Assembly (NCBI GenBank): GCA_031422555.1
Contig: JANPLZ010000121.1
Span: forward strand, 1-42,565
DNA: 42,565 nt
Reading direction: 5' to 3'
Source of the DNA: JANNAT01 sp031422555
GTDB taxonomy: Bacteria; Pseudomonadota; Alphaproteobacteria; Rhodobacterales; Rhodobacteraceae
In this document: one piece after another, positions 7,844 through 14,809 of the stretch
Layout of the letters: each line of letters starts with the position of its first letter
Position numbering within the stretch: the stretch's first letter is position 1
Position numbers and translations under genes: made by a program
The notes under the pieces: generated by a model
The model's input: only the letters and a program-made list of their open reading frames with translations
Told to the model about the DNA's origin: nothing
Databases searched by the model: none

Positions 7844-9556
7844 TTATCCGGCCAGTTCGCGCGTCAATATTGGCCCGATCGCCGCCAACAGGGTTTGCGG
7901 CGTCAGCGGCTTGGCGACATAGCCGTCAAAACCTGCACCCACATAAAGCGCGTGCTGTGCCTCGGGCGCCGCCGACACATCGGCGGTCATCGCCACCACC
8001 GGCACCCGTGCCGCACCCCCCGGCAAGGCCCGGATCAGCGCCAGCGTCGCCGCCCCGTCAAGGCCCGGCATGTTGATATCCAACAGCACCAGATCAGGCG
8101 GGGCGGCGGTGATCATCGCCACCGCTTCGGCCCCGTCGCGGGCTTGGGTCACCTGCGCTTGCCACAGGCCCAGATAGGTGGCGGCCACCAGCCGGTTGGT
8201 GGCGATATCATCGACAACCAGCAGGTGCGCGCGCGATAAGTCCGCGCTGATCGGCGCTGCGGGCGGCACATCGGCGGTGCAGACCGGCGATATCTTGATC
8301 GTCAGGCAAAACACTGCACCCACGGCGCTGGGCTGCAAGACCAGATCGCCGCCCATACTGCGCGCCAAGGCCCGGCTGATCGACAAGCCCAGACCAGATC
8401 CCGATTGCGCCGAAAGGCCGCGCTCGAACGGCTGAAAAATCAAAGGCATGATCGCGGCTGGAATGCCCGGCCCGCTGTCAGCCACCACAATTCGCAGCAC
8501 ATCGCCCGGGGCCATGTCGGCGCAGACCACAGCGCCGCCGTGTTGCGTGAATTTCAGCGCGTTCGACAACAGATTGGTCAGGCACTGGCGCAGGCGCTGG
8601 GCGTCAAAGGTTGCTGTGGCCGGGACGTCAGCCGCGATATCTACCGACAGGGTCAGCCCGGCGGTGCGGAACACCTGTTCAAACAGCGCGGTCATGGACC
8701 GGATTTCGGCGCTGGGTTCGGCACAGATCGGGCGGATGGTCAGGCGGTCCTGCCCGATTGCCGACATATCCAGAATGTCATCCAAAATCACCGCAAGCCC
8801 GCGCGCCGAAGCCACCAACACCCCCAGCCGCGCGCGCGCCGCATTGGTCGTGGCCCCGGCCAGTTCGGCCTCGCCCATGCCGACAATCGCGTTCAGGGGG
8901 GTGCGTAATTCATGGCTCATCTGTGCCAAAAACCGCCCCTTGGCCTGATCCGCCGCCCGCGCTGCGGTGCGGCCTTGGGCCATCTCGACGTGCAGCGCGT
9001 GGTTTGACAGCATCGCCAGCAGCACAAACACCGCCGCCGCCGCGATGCACAGCAGCGACAGCCCCAGCACCTGCAACCCGCCATCTTGCGCCCATAACGC
9101 CACGACACCGGCTATGCTGATCAGAATGGTGGTGATCCAACCCGTCACCCCGTAAGGCAAATGAATGCTGCGCACCGTCAGCAATTGCACCATCGACATG
9201 GCAATCAGCGCAATCGCAAAGGGCCGCGCAAAGGCGGTGTCCAGCTGCCAGATGCTGATCGCCGCCGTCATGAAAGCAATTTCCGCGGTCGCCATACTTA
9301 GATGCGTGCCCACATAGCGCCAGCGCTGGGTGGCAGGGGTCAAGCCGCGCATCAGGCGCATGCAGGAAATTTCGGCCGCCGTGTCAATCAGCGCCAGCGT
9401 CAGGCACATCCACACCGGCAAGAACATTGCCGCCAGACCGTAAGCCACCGCAGTCATGGTCAGCCGGGTGCGGGCGAGACCTGCCAGAAAATCGTGCTGC
9501 CGCGCCAGCTCGTCAGGGTTTTGCGCGTCGATATGGCGGGTCAGGGCGGCCAGCAC
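7844..9556 (-). CDS. Hybrid membrane sensor histidine kinase with C-terminal receiver domain
   Basis: A 570-residue sensor. Residues about 34-184 hold five or six membrane spans with very short loops, so there is no sizeable periplasmic sensor domain and the signal may be sensed in the membrane. The kinase core follows: H-box MSHELRTPLN with phospho-acceptor His215, N-box with Asn332 in NLLSNALKFT, G1 DSGPGIP (360-366) and G2 GSGLGLS. The C-terminal receiver (about 445-565) has the acidic pair Asp449/Asp450, phospho-acceptor Asp493 in LLDINMPGLDG and Lys549. Translation starts at a GTG (9556) with AAAGGA upstream. No separate response regulator or phosphotransfer gene lies in the window, so the output partner is unknown. 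It might control the transporter operon just downstream (inference). Confidence 0.92.
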   Translation of the reverse strand: MLAALTRHIDAQNPDELARQHDFLAGLARTRLTMTAVAYGLAAMFLPVWMCLTLALIDTAAEISCMRLMRGLTPATQRWRYVGTHLSMATAEIAFMTAAISIWQLDTAFARPFAIALIAMSMVQLLTVRSIHLPYGVTGWITTILISIAGVVALWAQDGGLQVLGLSLLCIAAAAVFVLLAMLSNHALHVEMAQGRTAARAADQAKGRFLAQMSHELRTPLNAIVGMGEAELAGATTNAARARLGVLVASARGLAVILDDILDMSAIGQDRLTIRPICAEPSAEIRSMTALFEQVFRTAGLTLSVDIAADVPATATFDAQRLRQCLTNLLSNALKFTQHGGAVVCADMAPGDVLRIVVADSGPGIPAAIMPLIFQPFERGLSAQSGSGLGLSISRALARSMGGDLVLQPSAVGAVFCLTIKISPVCTADVPPAAPISADLSRAHLLVVDDIATNRLVAATYLGLWQAQVTQARDGAEAVAMITAAPPDLVLLDINMPGLDGAATLALIRALPGGAARVPVVAMTADVSAAPEAQHALYVGAGFDGYVAKPLTPQTLLAAIGPILTRELAG

Positions 9557-9601
9557 GGTGGATATCCTTTGCGGTTGGGGCGGCAGCGGCGGGTGGGGTG
9601 C

Positions 9602-9937
9602 TTAGGGGGCCGGCGGCAGGGCGATGGCAACGTCTTGAATCAGCACCGCATTGCCATCAAAGATCAAGATGCGGTTTTCGGTGGTGACAACCGCCGTCCA
9701 GCCGCTGCCAAAGGTCACGGCCGCCGCCTGTGCCCCTGCGGGCAACACCAGACCGGCGGGCAACACCAGACCGGCGGGCAGCATCGGCGCGCGCGCACGG
9801 CCATCGGGCATCCGGGTGACAAGCAGGCCAACCACGGTTATGACACCGACAATCATGGTGATCGTCAAGGTGATCACCAGCCCCTTTAAGAACCGAAGCG
9901 ATGGCGGCAAGCGTTGTTCGGGTGGAGTATCGGTCAT
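9602..9937 (-). CDS. DUF6476-like small membrane protein
   Basis: A 111-residue protein with a hydrophilic N terminus, one membrane span at about residues 20-41 (ITLTITMIVGVITVVGLLV) and an alanine/proline-rich stretch with three LPAG repeats, then a short beta-rich C-terminal domain (about residues 70-105). Its position back to back with rluD and its sequence match the DUF6476 proteins of Rhodobacterales; no function is known to me. The ATG at 9937 shares bases with the rluD start on the other strand. The histidine kinase gene begins 45 bp downstream on the same strand, so the two may be co-transcribed. The LPAG repeats come from two perfect 18 bp tandem copies at 9740-9757 and 9758-9775. 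Confidence 0.75.
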   Translation of the reverse strand: MTDTPPEQRLPPSLRFLKGLVITLTITMIVGVITVVGLLVTRMPDGRARAPMLPAGLVLPAGLVLPAGAQAAAVTFGSGWTAVVTTENRILIFDGNAVLIQDVAIALPPAP

Positions 9938-10979
9938 GGCAACGGGCCCTTTTGCTGACGAAGATACCGCACTGATCGTCACAATCAGCGCCGATGCCCC
10001 GTCCCGCCTTGATAAGGCGCTTGCGCAGTTGGTGCCAGAGGCAGCTGCACTGTCGCGCACAAGGTTGATGCGGATGATCGACGACGGCGATGTCTGGCGC
10101 GCCGGTGCGGCGGTGACGGACCCGAAAACCAAAGTTGCCGCGGGCGAGGTATACACCATCCGGCTGGAACCGGCGGTGTCGGTGGATACCTTGCCCGAGG
10201 ACATCGCGCTTTCGGTGATCTGGGAAGACGGCGATCTGATCGTGATCGACAAACCCGCAGGCATGGTGGTGCATCCGGCCCCCGGCACGCCGTCGGGCAC
10301 GCTGGTGAACGCGCTGTTGGCGCATTGCGGTGATACGCTGTCGGGTATTGGCGGGGAACGCCGCCCCGGCATCGTCCACCGCATCGACAAAGACACCACC
10401 GGGCTGTTGGTGGTGGCGAAATCTGACCGCGCGCATCACGGGTTGGCCGCCCAGTTTGAGGCGCACACCGTCAACCGTCACTATCTGGCGGTGGTGCATG
10501 GCGCGCCGTCGGGCAATGATCCGCGTCTGCGCGGTTTGCGCGGGATCAGTTTCGAGCCCGGCGGCATCTTGAAAATTGCCACCGGCCTTGCGCGCCACAA
10601 AACCGACCGACAGCGCCAGGCCGTGCTGTGGGAGGCGGGCCGCCACGCCGTCACCCGCGCCCGCGTGGTTGAGGATTTTGCCGGTGCCGCAGCATTGGTG
10701 GAATGCTGGCTGGAAACCGGGCGCACGCATCAGATCCGGGTGCATATGTCTTATGCCGGGCACGGTTTGCTGGGCGATCAGACCTATGGCGGCAAACGGC
10801 GGCTGTCGCCCAAACTGCTGGGTGATGCTGTGGCAGATTTGGGCAACGGGTTTCCCCGGCAGGCCTTGCACGCCGCCAGCTTGGGCTTTGAACATCCGGT
10901 CACCGGGGCGGTGTTGAAATTCACCTCGCCTTTGCCCGACGATCTGGCCGGGCTGTTGGGCGCGCTGCGGCGGCCCTGA
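9936..10979 (+). CDS. rluD: 23S rRNA pseudouridine synthase, RluD/RluC type
   Basis: A 347-residue RluA-family pseudouridine synthase. It converts uridines in 23S rRNA to pseudouridine; RluD acts on helix 69, next to the decoding centre. An N-terminal S4 RNA-binding domain (about residues 20-80, SRLDKALAQL) precedes the catalytic domain with HRIDKDTTGLLVVAK, in which Asp151 is the expected nucleophile. Later conserved parts are RHYLAVVHG, TGRTHQIRVHM and LGDQTYGG. The choice of RluD over RluC rests on the S4 domain and general similarity and is not certain. The ATG at 9936 is the only good start; it is the mirror of the divergent DUF6476-like start, so the two genes have no spacer and each promoter must lie inside the other gene. 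Confidence 0.88.
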   Translation: MATGPFADEDTALIVTISADAPSRLDKALAQLVPEAAALSRTRLMRMIDDGDVWRAGAAVTDPKTKVAAGEVYTIRLEPAVSVDTLPEDIALSVIWEDGDLIVIDKPAGMVVHPAPGTPSGTLVNALLAHCGDTLSGIGGERRPGIVHRIDKDTTGLLVVAKSDRAHHGLAAQFEAHTVNRHYLAVVHGAPSGNDPRLRGLRGISFEPGGILKIATGLARHKTDRQRQAVLWEAGRHAVTRARVVEDFAGAAALVECWLETGRTHQIRVHMSYAGHGLLGDQTYGGKRRLSPKLLGDAVADLGNGFPRQALHAASLGFEHPVTGAVLKFTSPLPDDLAGLLGALRRP

Positions 10980-11067
10980 CGGGCGGACGCGGCCGTTTGC
11001 CTGCGACCAAGGTGGTGTTGATGCGCAGTGACGTTCGCGTGAATTTATGTAACACCTATTTACATCG

Positions 11068-11093
11068 GAACCAAAACCATTCATTTTTGGTTC
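11068..11093. promoter_or_regulatory. Inverted repeat upstream of rpoH
   Basis: Nine-base perfect arms (GAACCAAAA at 11068-11076 and TTTTGGTTC at 11085-11093) around the loop CCATTCAT, about 90 bp after rluD and 97 bp before rpoH. No T run follows, so it is not a classical terminator. It could be an operator for rpoH control or a weak rluD 3' hairpin. Confidence 0.5.
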
Positions 11094-11144
11094 ATTCAAC
11101 GGTGGTAATTCCCATTTTTGATACTGCGACAACAGCGATACATG

Positions 11145-11169
11145 CCCCGGGGGCGCAACTGCACCGGGG
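11145..11169 (+). promoter_or_regulatory. rpoH: GC hairpin just before the rpoH ribosome site
   Basis: CCCCGG (11145-11150) pairs with CCGGGG (11164-11169) across a 13-nt loop. The stem ends 7 nt before the AGGAG ribosome site (11177-11181). Translation of rpoH is controlled by mRNA structure in several bacteria, but this stem does not itself cover the ribosome site, so a thermosensor role is only a guess. Confidence 0.3.
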
Positions 11170-11189
11170 ATACCTCAGGAGCGTCTAAA

Positions 11190-12086
11190 ATGAGCACCTA
11201 TGCCAACCTGCCTGCCCCCAGCCCGGAACAAGGGCTGAACCGCTATATGCAAGAAATCCGCAAGTTCCCGATGTTGGAGCCGGAACAGGAATACATGCTG
11301 GCCAAAAGCTGGGTCGATCATCAAGACACCAAGGCGGCGCATCAGATGGTCACCTCGCATCTGCGATTGGCCGCCAAGATTGCCATGGGCTATCGCGGCT
11401 ACGGTCTGCCCCAAGCCGAGGTGATATCAGAGGCGAACGTCGGCCTGATGCAGGCGGTCAAACGGTTTGACCCCGAAAAGGGCTTTCGTCTGGCGACCTA
11501 TGCGATGTGGTGGATCCGGGCATCTATTCAGGAATATATCCTGCGGTCGTGGTCTTTGGTGAAACTGGGCACCACATCGGCCCAGAAAAAGCTGTTTTTC
11601 AACCTGCGCAAAGCCAAAGCCAAAGTGGGCGCTTTGGAGGAAGGCGATCTGCGGCCCGAAAACGTCGCCCGCATTGCCACCGATCTGAACGTGTCGGAAT
11701 CCGAAGTGATCGACATGAACCGCAGGCTGTCTGGCGGCGATGCATCGCTGAACGCCACGGTCGGGTCTGACGGCGAAGGCACCACGCAGTGGCAGGATTG
11801 GCTGGAAGACGAAGACAGCGATCAGGCCGGCGATTATGAGGCGCGCGATGAATTTGACACCCGCTATGCGCTGCTGAAACAGGCGATGGATGCGCTGAAC
11901 GACCGCGAACGCGATGTGCTGGCCAAGCGGCGGCTGTCGGAAACACCGGTCACGCTGGAAGAATTGTCGGACAATTACGGCGTCAGCCGTGAACGTATCC
12001 GCCAGATCGAAGTGCGCGCGTTCGAAAAATTGCAAGTGCGCATGCGTGAATTGGCGCGCGGCAAAGGCATGGTGGTGCCCGCGTAA
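11190..12086 (+). CDS. rpoH: RNA polymerase heat-shock sigma factor (sigma-32)
   Basis: A 298-residue group 3 sigma factor directing RNA polymerase to heat-shock promoters. Region 2 is clear (SHLRLAAKIAMGYRGYGLP through the -10-binding part FRLATYAMWWIRASIQEYIL, residues about 56-118). It is followed by the RpoH box AQKKLFFNLRK at 131-141, which separates RpoH from the other sigma factors. The C-terminal helix-turn-helix of region 4 is at about residues 255-285 (TLEELSDNYGVSRERIRQIE). The ATG at 11190 has an AGGAG ribosome site 8 nt upstream; the longer open frame from 11118 is not needed. Many Rhodobacterales carry two RpoH proteins. The N terminus (YANLPAPSPEQGLNRYMQEI) resembles RpoH-I, from memory of that protein rather than an alignment. 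Confidence 0.95.
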   Translation: MSTYANLPAPSPEQGLNRYMQEIRKFPMLEPEQEYMLAKSWVDHQDTKAAHQMVTSHLRLAAKIAMGYRGYGLPQAEVISEANVGLMQAVKRFDPEKGFRLATYAMWWIRASIQEYILRSWSLVKLGTTSAQKKLFFNLRKAKAKVGALEEGDLRPENVARIATDLNVSESEVIDMNRRLSGGDASLNATVGSDGEGTTQWQDWLEDEDSDQAGDYEARDEFDTRYALLKQAMDALNDRERDVLAKRRLSETPVTLEELSDNYGVSRERIRQIEVRAFEKLQVRMRELARGKGMVVPA

Positions 12087-12107
12087 CCACTTGATGACCC
12101 TGCGCAA

Positions 12108-12144
12108 CCGGGGGCAAGGCGGCGGTATCCCCCGCAGCCCCCGG
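12108..12144 (+). terminator. Possible rpoH terminator hairpin
   Basis: Eight-base perfect arms, CCGGGGGC (12108-12115) and GCCCCCGG (12137-12144), with a 21-nt loop, start 22 bp after the rpoH stop. There is no T run, so termination would have to be Rho-assisted or the hairpin acts in RNA stability. The rest of the gap up to psd at 12246 shows nothing else I can name. Confidence 0.35.
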
Positions 12145-12245
12145 CTGACCTGTCGGCCATGACAGCTTGACGCGCCCCCGCCCAAGCCCGGTTGCGCCAC
12201 CTGCCACAAATCGCTAAGTCAAAGCGATCAACAAGGGGCGCGCGC

Positions 12246-12938
12246 ATGACGATGCTGGAAACCTTTCTGAAACCGATGCACCGGGAAGGCTATCGCTTTG
12301 TCGCGATTTTTGCCGCGATTTCCCTCGTGTTGTTCTGGATATGGGATCCGTTGGGCTGGATCGGTGTTGGCCTGACGGTGTGGTGCTATTACTTCTTCCG
12401 CGACCCCAAACGCGTGATCCCCCAAGGCCGTGGCCTTATCGTATCGCCCGCCGATGGCGTGGTGTCGCTGATCGAACGCGCCAGCCCGCCGCCCGAACTG
12501 GGCATTGGCAGCGACCCGCTGTTGCGGGTGTCGGTGTTTATGAACGTGTTCAATTGCCATGTGAACCGCGCGCCGATTGCGTCGCGCGTGGCCAAAATGG
12601 TCTACCGCCCCGGCACGTTTCTGAACGCCTCGATGGACAAGGCGTCCGAAGAGAATGAGCGTAACAGCCTGCTTTTGGAATTGCCCGATGGCCGCCATCT
12701 GGTGGTGGTGCAAATCGCCGGGCTGGTGGCGCGGCGCATCGTGCCGTTTGTGCAAGAGGCCGACGGATTGCGCACCGGCCAGCGCTTTGGCCTGATCCGC
12801 TTTGGCTCTCGGGTGGATACCTATCTGCCCGACGGAGTCGAGCCGCTGGTCTGTCTGGGCCAGAACATGGTGGCGGGCGAAACCGTGATGGCGGAAATGG
12901 ACCGCGACTTGCTGCGCCGCTCAGCCATCACCGAATAA
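12246..12938 (+). CDS. psd: Phosphatidylserine decarboxylase, short form
   Basis: Converts phosphatidylserine to phosphatidylethanolamine. The 230-residue length is that of the short, archaeal-type class. Residues 16-50 form two hydrophobic segments that hold the enzyme at the inner membrane. The core shows SPADGVV (67-73), FMNVFNCHVNRAP (98-110) and, near the C terminus, RFGLIRFGSRVD, where self-cleavage between Gly187 and Ser188 leaves the pyruvoyl cofactor on Ser188. The third residue is Arg (GSR) rather than Thr of the long form, as expected for this class. The ATG at 12246 has AAGGGG upstream. It lies 3 bp before pssA and the two form an operon for PE synthesis. Confidence 0.95.
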   Translation: MTMLETFLKPMHREGYRFVAIFAAISLVLFWIWDPLGWIGVGLTVWCYYFFRDPKRVIPQGRGLIVSPADGVVSLIERASPPPELGIGSDPLLRVSVFMNVFNCHVNRAPIASRVAKMVYRPGTFLNASMDKASEENERNSLLLELPDGRHLVVVQIAGLVARRIVPFVQEADGLRTGQRFGLIRFGSRVDTYLPDGVEPLVCLGQNMVAGETVMAEMDRDLLRRSAITE

Positions 12939-12941
12939 GCC

Positions 12942-13706
12942 ATGCAAATGCAGCCACGCAGCTCCCGCAAGAAACTGGCACTGGTGCAGTTGCTGCCCAA
13001 TTTTGTCACCGTGGGGGCGCTGTGTGCGGGCCTGACGGCCATGCGGTTTGCCACCGAAGGCCGCTTTGGCGTGGCGGTTGCGCTGATCATTGCGGCGGCG
13101 GTGATGGACGGGCTGGATGGCCGCATTGCCCGGCTGCTGAAAAGCGAATCCGAAATTGGCGCTGAGTTGGACAGTCTGTGCGATCTGGTCAATTTCGGGG
13201 TCGCCCCGGCGCTGGTGATGTATCTGTGGGCGCTGCAAGACATGCGGTCCGAAGGCTGGATCGCGGCGCTGATCTATGTGGTGGCGTGCCTGTTACGGTT
13301 GGCGCGGTTCAACATCGGCAACCGCGCACCTGACAATGACGGATCAACCTTTCAGGGCGTGCCGTCGCCTGCGGGCGCGATGCTGTGCTTGCTGCCGATC
13401 TTTCTGGACTACAGCCTTGAGGGCGCGCTGCCTTATTCCCAAGCGATCATCGCCGTCTGGATTGCGTTTGTCGGCTCGTTGATGGTGGGGCGTTTTCGCA
13501 CACCGTCGTTCAAACGGGTGACGGTGTATGCCGAAAACGTCAGCTTTGTCTTGCTGGGTTTCGCGGTGTTGGTGGCGGCCTTGCTGACCTACCCATGGAT
13601 CACGCTGGCCTTGGCGGATATCGCCTATCTTGGCATGCTGGGATGGGGAGTGTGGTCAACGCGGCGCAAAGCCAAACCCCGCCCGGCTGATATCACGCGG
13701 CCCTGA
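12942..13706 (+). CDS. pssA: CDP-diacylglycerol-serine O-phosphatidyltransferase
   Basis: Makes phosphatidylserine from CDP-diacylglycerol and serine, the substrate of the Psd protein encoded just upstream. The 254-residue protein is a multi-span membrane enzyme with the CDP-alcohol phosphatidyltransferase motif complete: Asp56 and Asp59 in MDGLDGRIAR, Gly73, Asp77 and Asp81 in GAELDSLCD. These aspartates bind the metal ions. About seven hydrophobic segments follow and precede it, and the C terminus is basic (STRRKAKPRP). The start lies 3 nt after the psd stop. Confidence 0.95.
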   Translation: MQMQPRSSRKKLALVQLLPNFVTVGALCAGLTAMRFATEGRFGVAVALIIAAAVMDGLDGRIARLLKSESEIGAELDSLCDLVNFGVAPALVMYLWALQDMRSEGWIAALIYVVACLLRLARFNIGNRAPDNDGSTFQGVPSPAGAMLCLLPIFLDYSLEGALPYSQAIIAVWIAFVGSLMVGRFRTPSFKRVTVYAENVSFVLLGFAVLVAALLTYPWITLALADIAYLGMLGWGVWSTRRKAKPRPADITRP

Positions 13707-13714
13707 TCTGGCCG

Positions 13715-13743
13715 TTGCAGGGGCAGGCGGGCCGCGCTAGGTT
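13715..13743 (+). promoter_or_regulatory. Candidate sigma-70 promoter for the Gfo/Idh/MocA gene
   Basis: TTGCAG (13715-13720) and TAGGTT (13738-13743) are separated by 17 bp and end 27 bp before the start codon at 13771. Each box matches the consensus at about four positions. It fits the only spacer that separates this gene from the phospholipid operon. Confidence 0.4.
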
Positions 13744-13770
13744 GAGGCTGCATTTATCAAGGGGGCAATT

Positions 13771-14760
13771 ATGTCAGCAGTGCGTTGGGGTATCTTAGGG
13801 GCGGCCAATTTCGCCCGCCAACATATGGGGCCCGCTATTCACGCAGCCCACGGTGCCGAACTATACGCGCTGGCCACATCGGACCCCGAAAAAGCCAACG
13901 GGTTCAAGGCGTTCTGCCCCGGCCTTCGCGTGCATTCCAGTTATGACGCCTTGCTGGCCGATCCGCAGATCGAGGCCGTTTATATCCCGCTGCCCAACCA
14001 TCTGCATCTGGAATGGACGCTGAAAGCGCTGGCGGCGGGCAAGCATGTGTTGACCGAAAAGCCGATCGCGTTGAAAGCTGATGAAATCGACCAGATCATC
14101 GCCGCGCGCGACGCCAGCGGTCTGTTGGCCGCCGAAGCCTATATGATCGTGCATCACCCGCAATGGCAGCGTGCGAAAGCGTGGCTTGAGGCGGGCGAAA
14201 TCGGCCAGTTGCGCCATGTCGATGCGGCGTTTTCGTTCAATTTGCCCCCCGGCAACAACATCCGCAACCGCCCCGAAACCGCCGGCGGGTCTTTGCGCGA
14301 TATCGGGGTCTATACTTTTGGGTCGGCGCGGTTTGTCACCGGATCGGAGCCGATTGATTTGTCGGCACGGCTGATCCGCGAAAACGGCGTCGATGTGTTT
14401 GCCCAAGTGGCGGGCATCATGGACGGGCCGCATGGCCGCTTTACCTATGGCTCGATGACGTCGATGCGGCTTTATAACCGGCAAGTGGTGACCTTTCAGG
14501 GCGACGAAGGCATGATCCGGCTGGAAGGCGGCCCGTTCAACGCCAATGTCAACGATCTGGCGCAGGTCGAATTGCACCGCCATGGCAACGCGGTGCTGAC
14601 CGACCGCTTCCCCACCGCCAATCATTATGTGCTGCAAGTGCAGGCCTTTGGTGCGGCGATCCGCGACGGTGTGCCCTATCCCTGCCCGTTGGAATTCGTG
14701 CGCGGCACCCAAGCGATGATGGACCGGGTGTTTGCGGTGGGGGTCGAGATCAGCCTTTAG
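13771..14760 (+). CDS. Gfo/Idh/MocA family NAD(P)-dependent oxidoreductase
   Basis: A 329-residue dehydrogenase of the family acting on sugars, inositol and similar polyols or their derivatives. The N-terminal Rossmann fold starts WGILGAANFARQ (GxxGxA form). It is followed by YIPLPNHLH and the family's signature HVLTEKPIAL, with Lys97 of the EKP motif as the conserved active-site lysine. The C-terminal alpha/beta domain includes GGSLRDIGVYT. The ATG at 13771 has AAGGGGG 6 nt upstream. It stands alone in its transcription unit, so there is no context for its substrate. Confidence 0.88.
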   Translation: MSAVRWGILGAANFARQHMGPAIHAAHGAELYALATSDPEKANGFKAFCPGLRVHSSYDALLADPQIEAVYIPLPNHLHLEWTLKALAAGKHVLTEKPIALKADEIDQIIAARDASGLLAAEAYMIVHHPQWQRAKAWLEAGEIGQLRHVDAAFSFNLPPGNNIRNRPETAGGSLRDIGVYTFGSARFVTGSEPIDLSARLIRENGVDVFAQVAGIMDGPHGRFTYGSMTSMRLYNRQVVTFQGDEGMIRLEGGPFNANVNDLAQVELHRHGNAVLTDRFPTANHYVLQVQAFGAAIRDGVPYPCPLEFVRGTQAMMDRVFAVGVEISL

Positions 14761-14771
14761 AACGGCCGTCT

Positions 14772-14795
14772 GCGGCGCGGATCACCCCGCGCCGC
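14772..14795. terminator. Hairpin between convergent genes
   Basis: Nine-base perfect arms GCGGCGCGG (14772-14780) and CCGCGCCGC (14787-14795) with the loop ATCACC sit in the 49 bp between the oxidoreductase and pepF, which face each other. No T run is present on either strand, so it is a terminator candidate for both directions without the classical tail. Confidence 0.5.
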
Positions 14796-14809
14796 CGCCG
14801 CCCTAATCC

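Noticed and set aside
6704..8239. Long plus-strand open frame opposite amidase 2 and the histidine kinase
   Set aside because: Protein is rich in Arg, His, Gly and Pro with no domain, typical of antisense frames in GC-rich DNA; the minus-strand genes have intact catalytic motifs.
9657..11132. Minus-strand open frame over rluD
   Set aside because: It is antisense to a well-supported rluD with conserved motifs; its low-complexity Arg/Gln/His composition shows no family signature.
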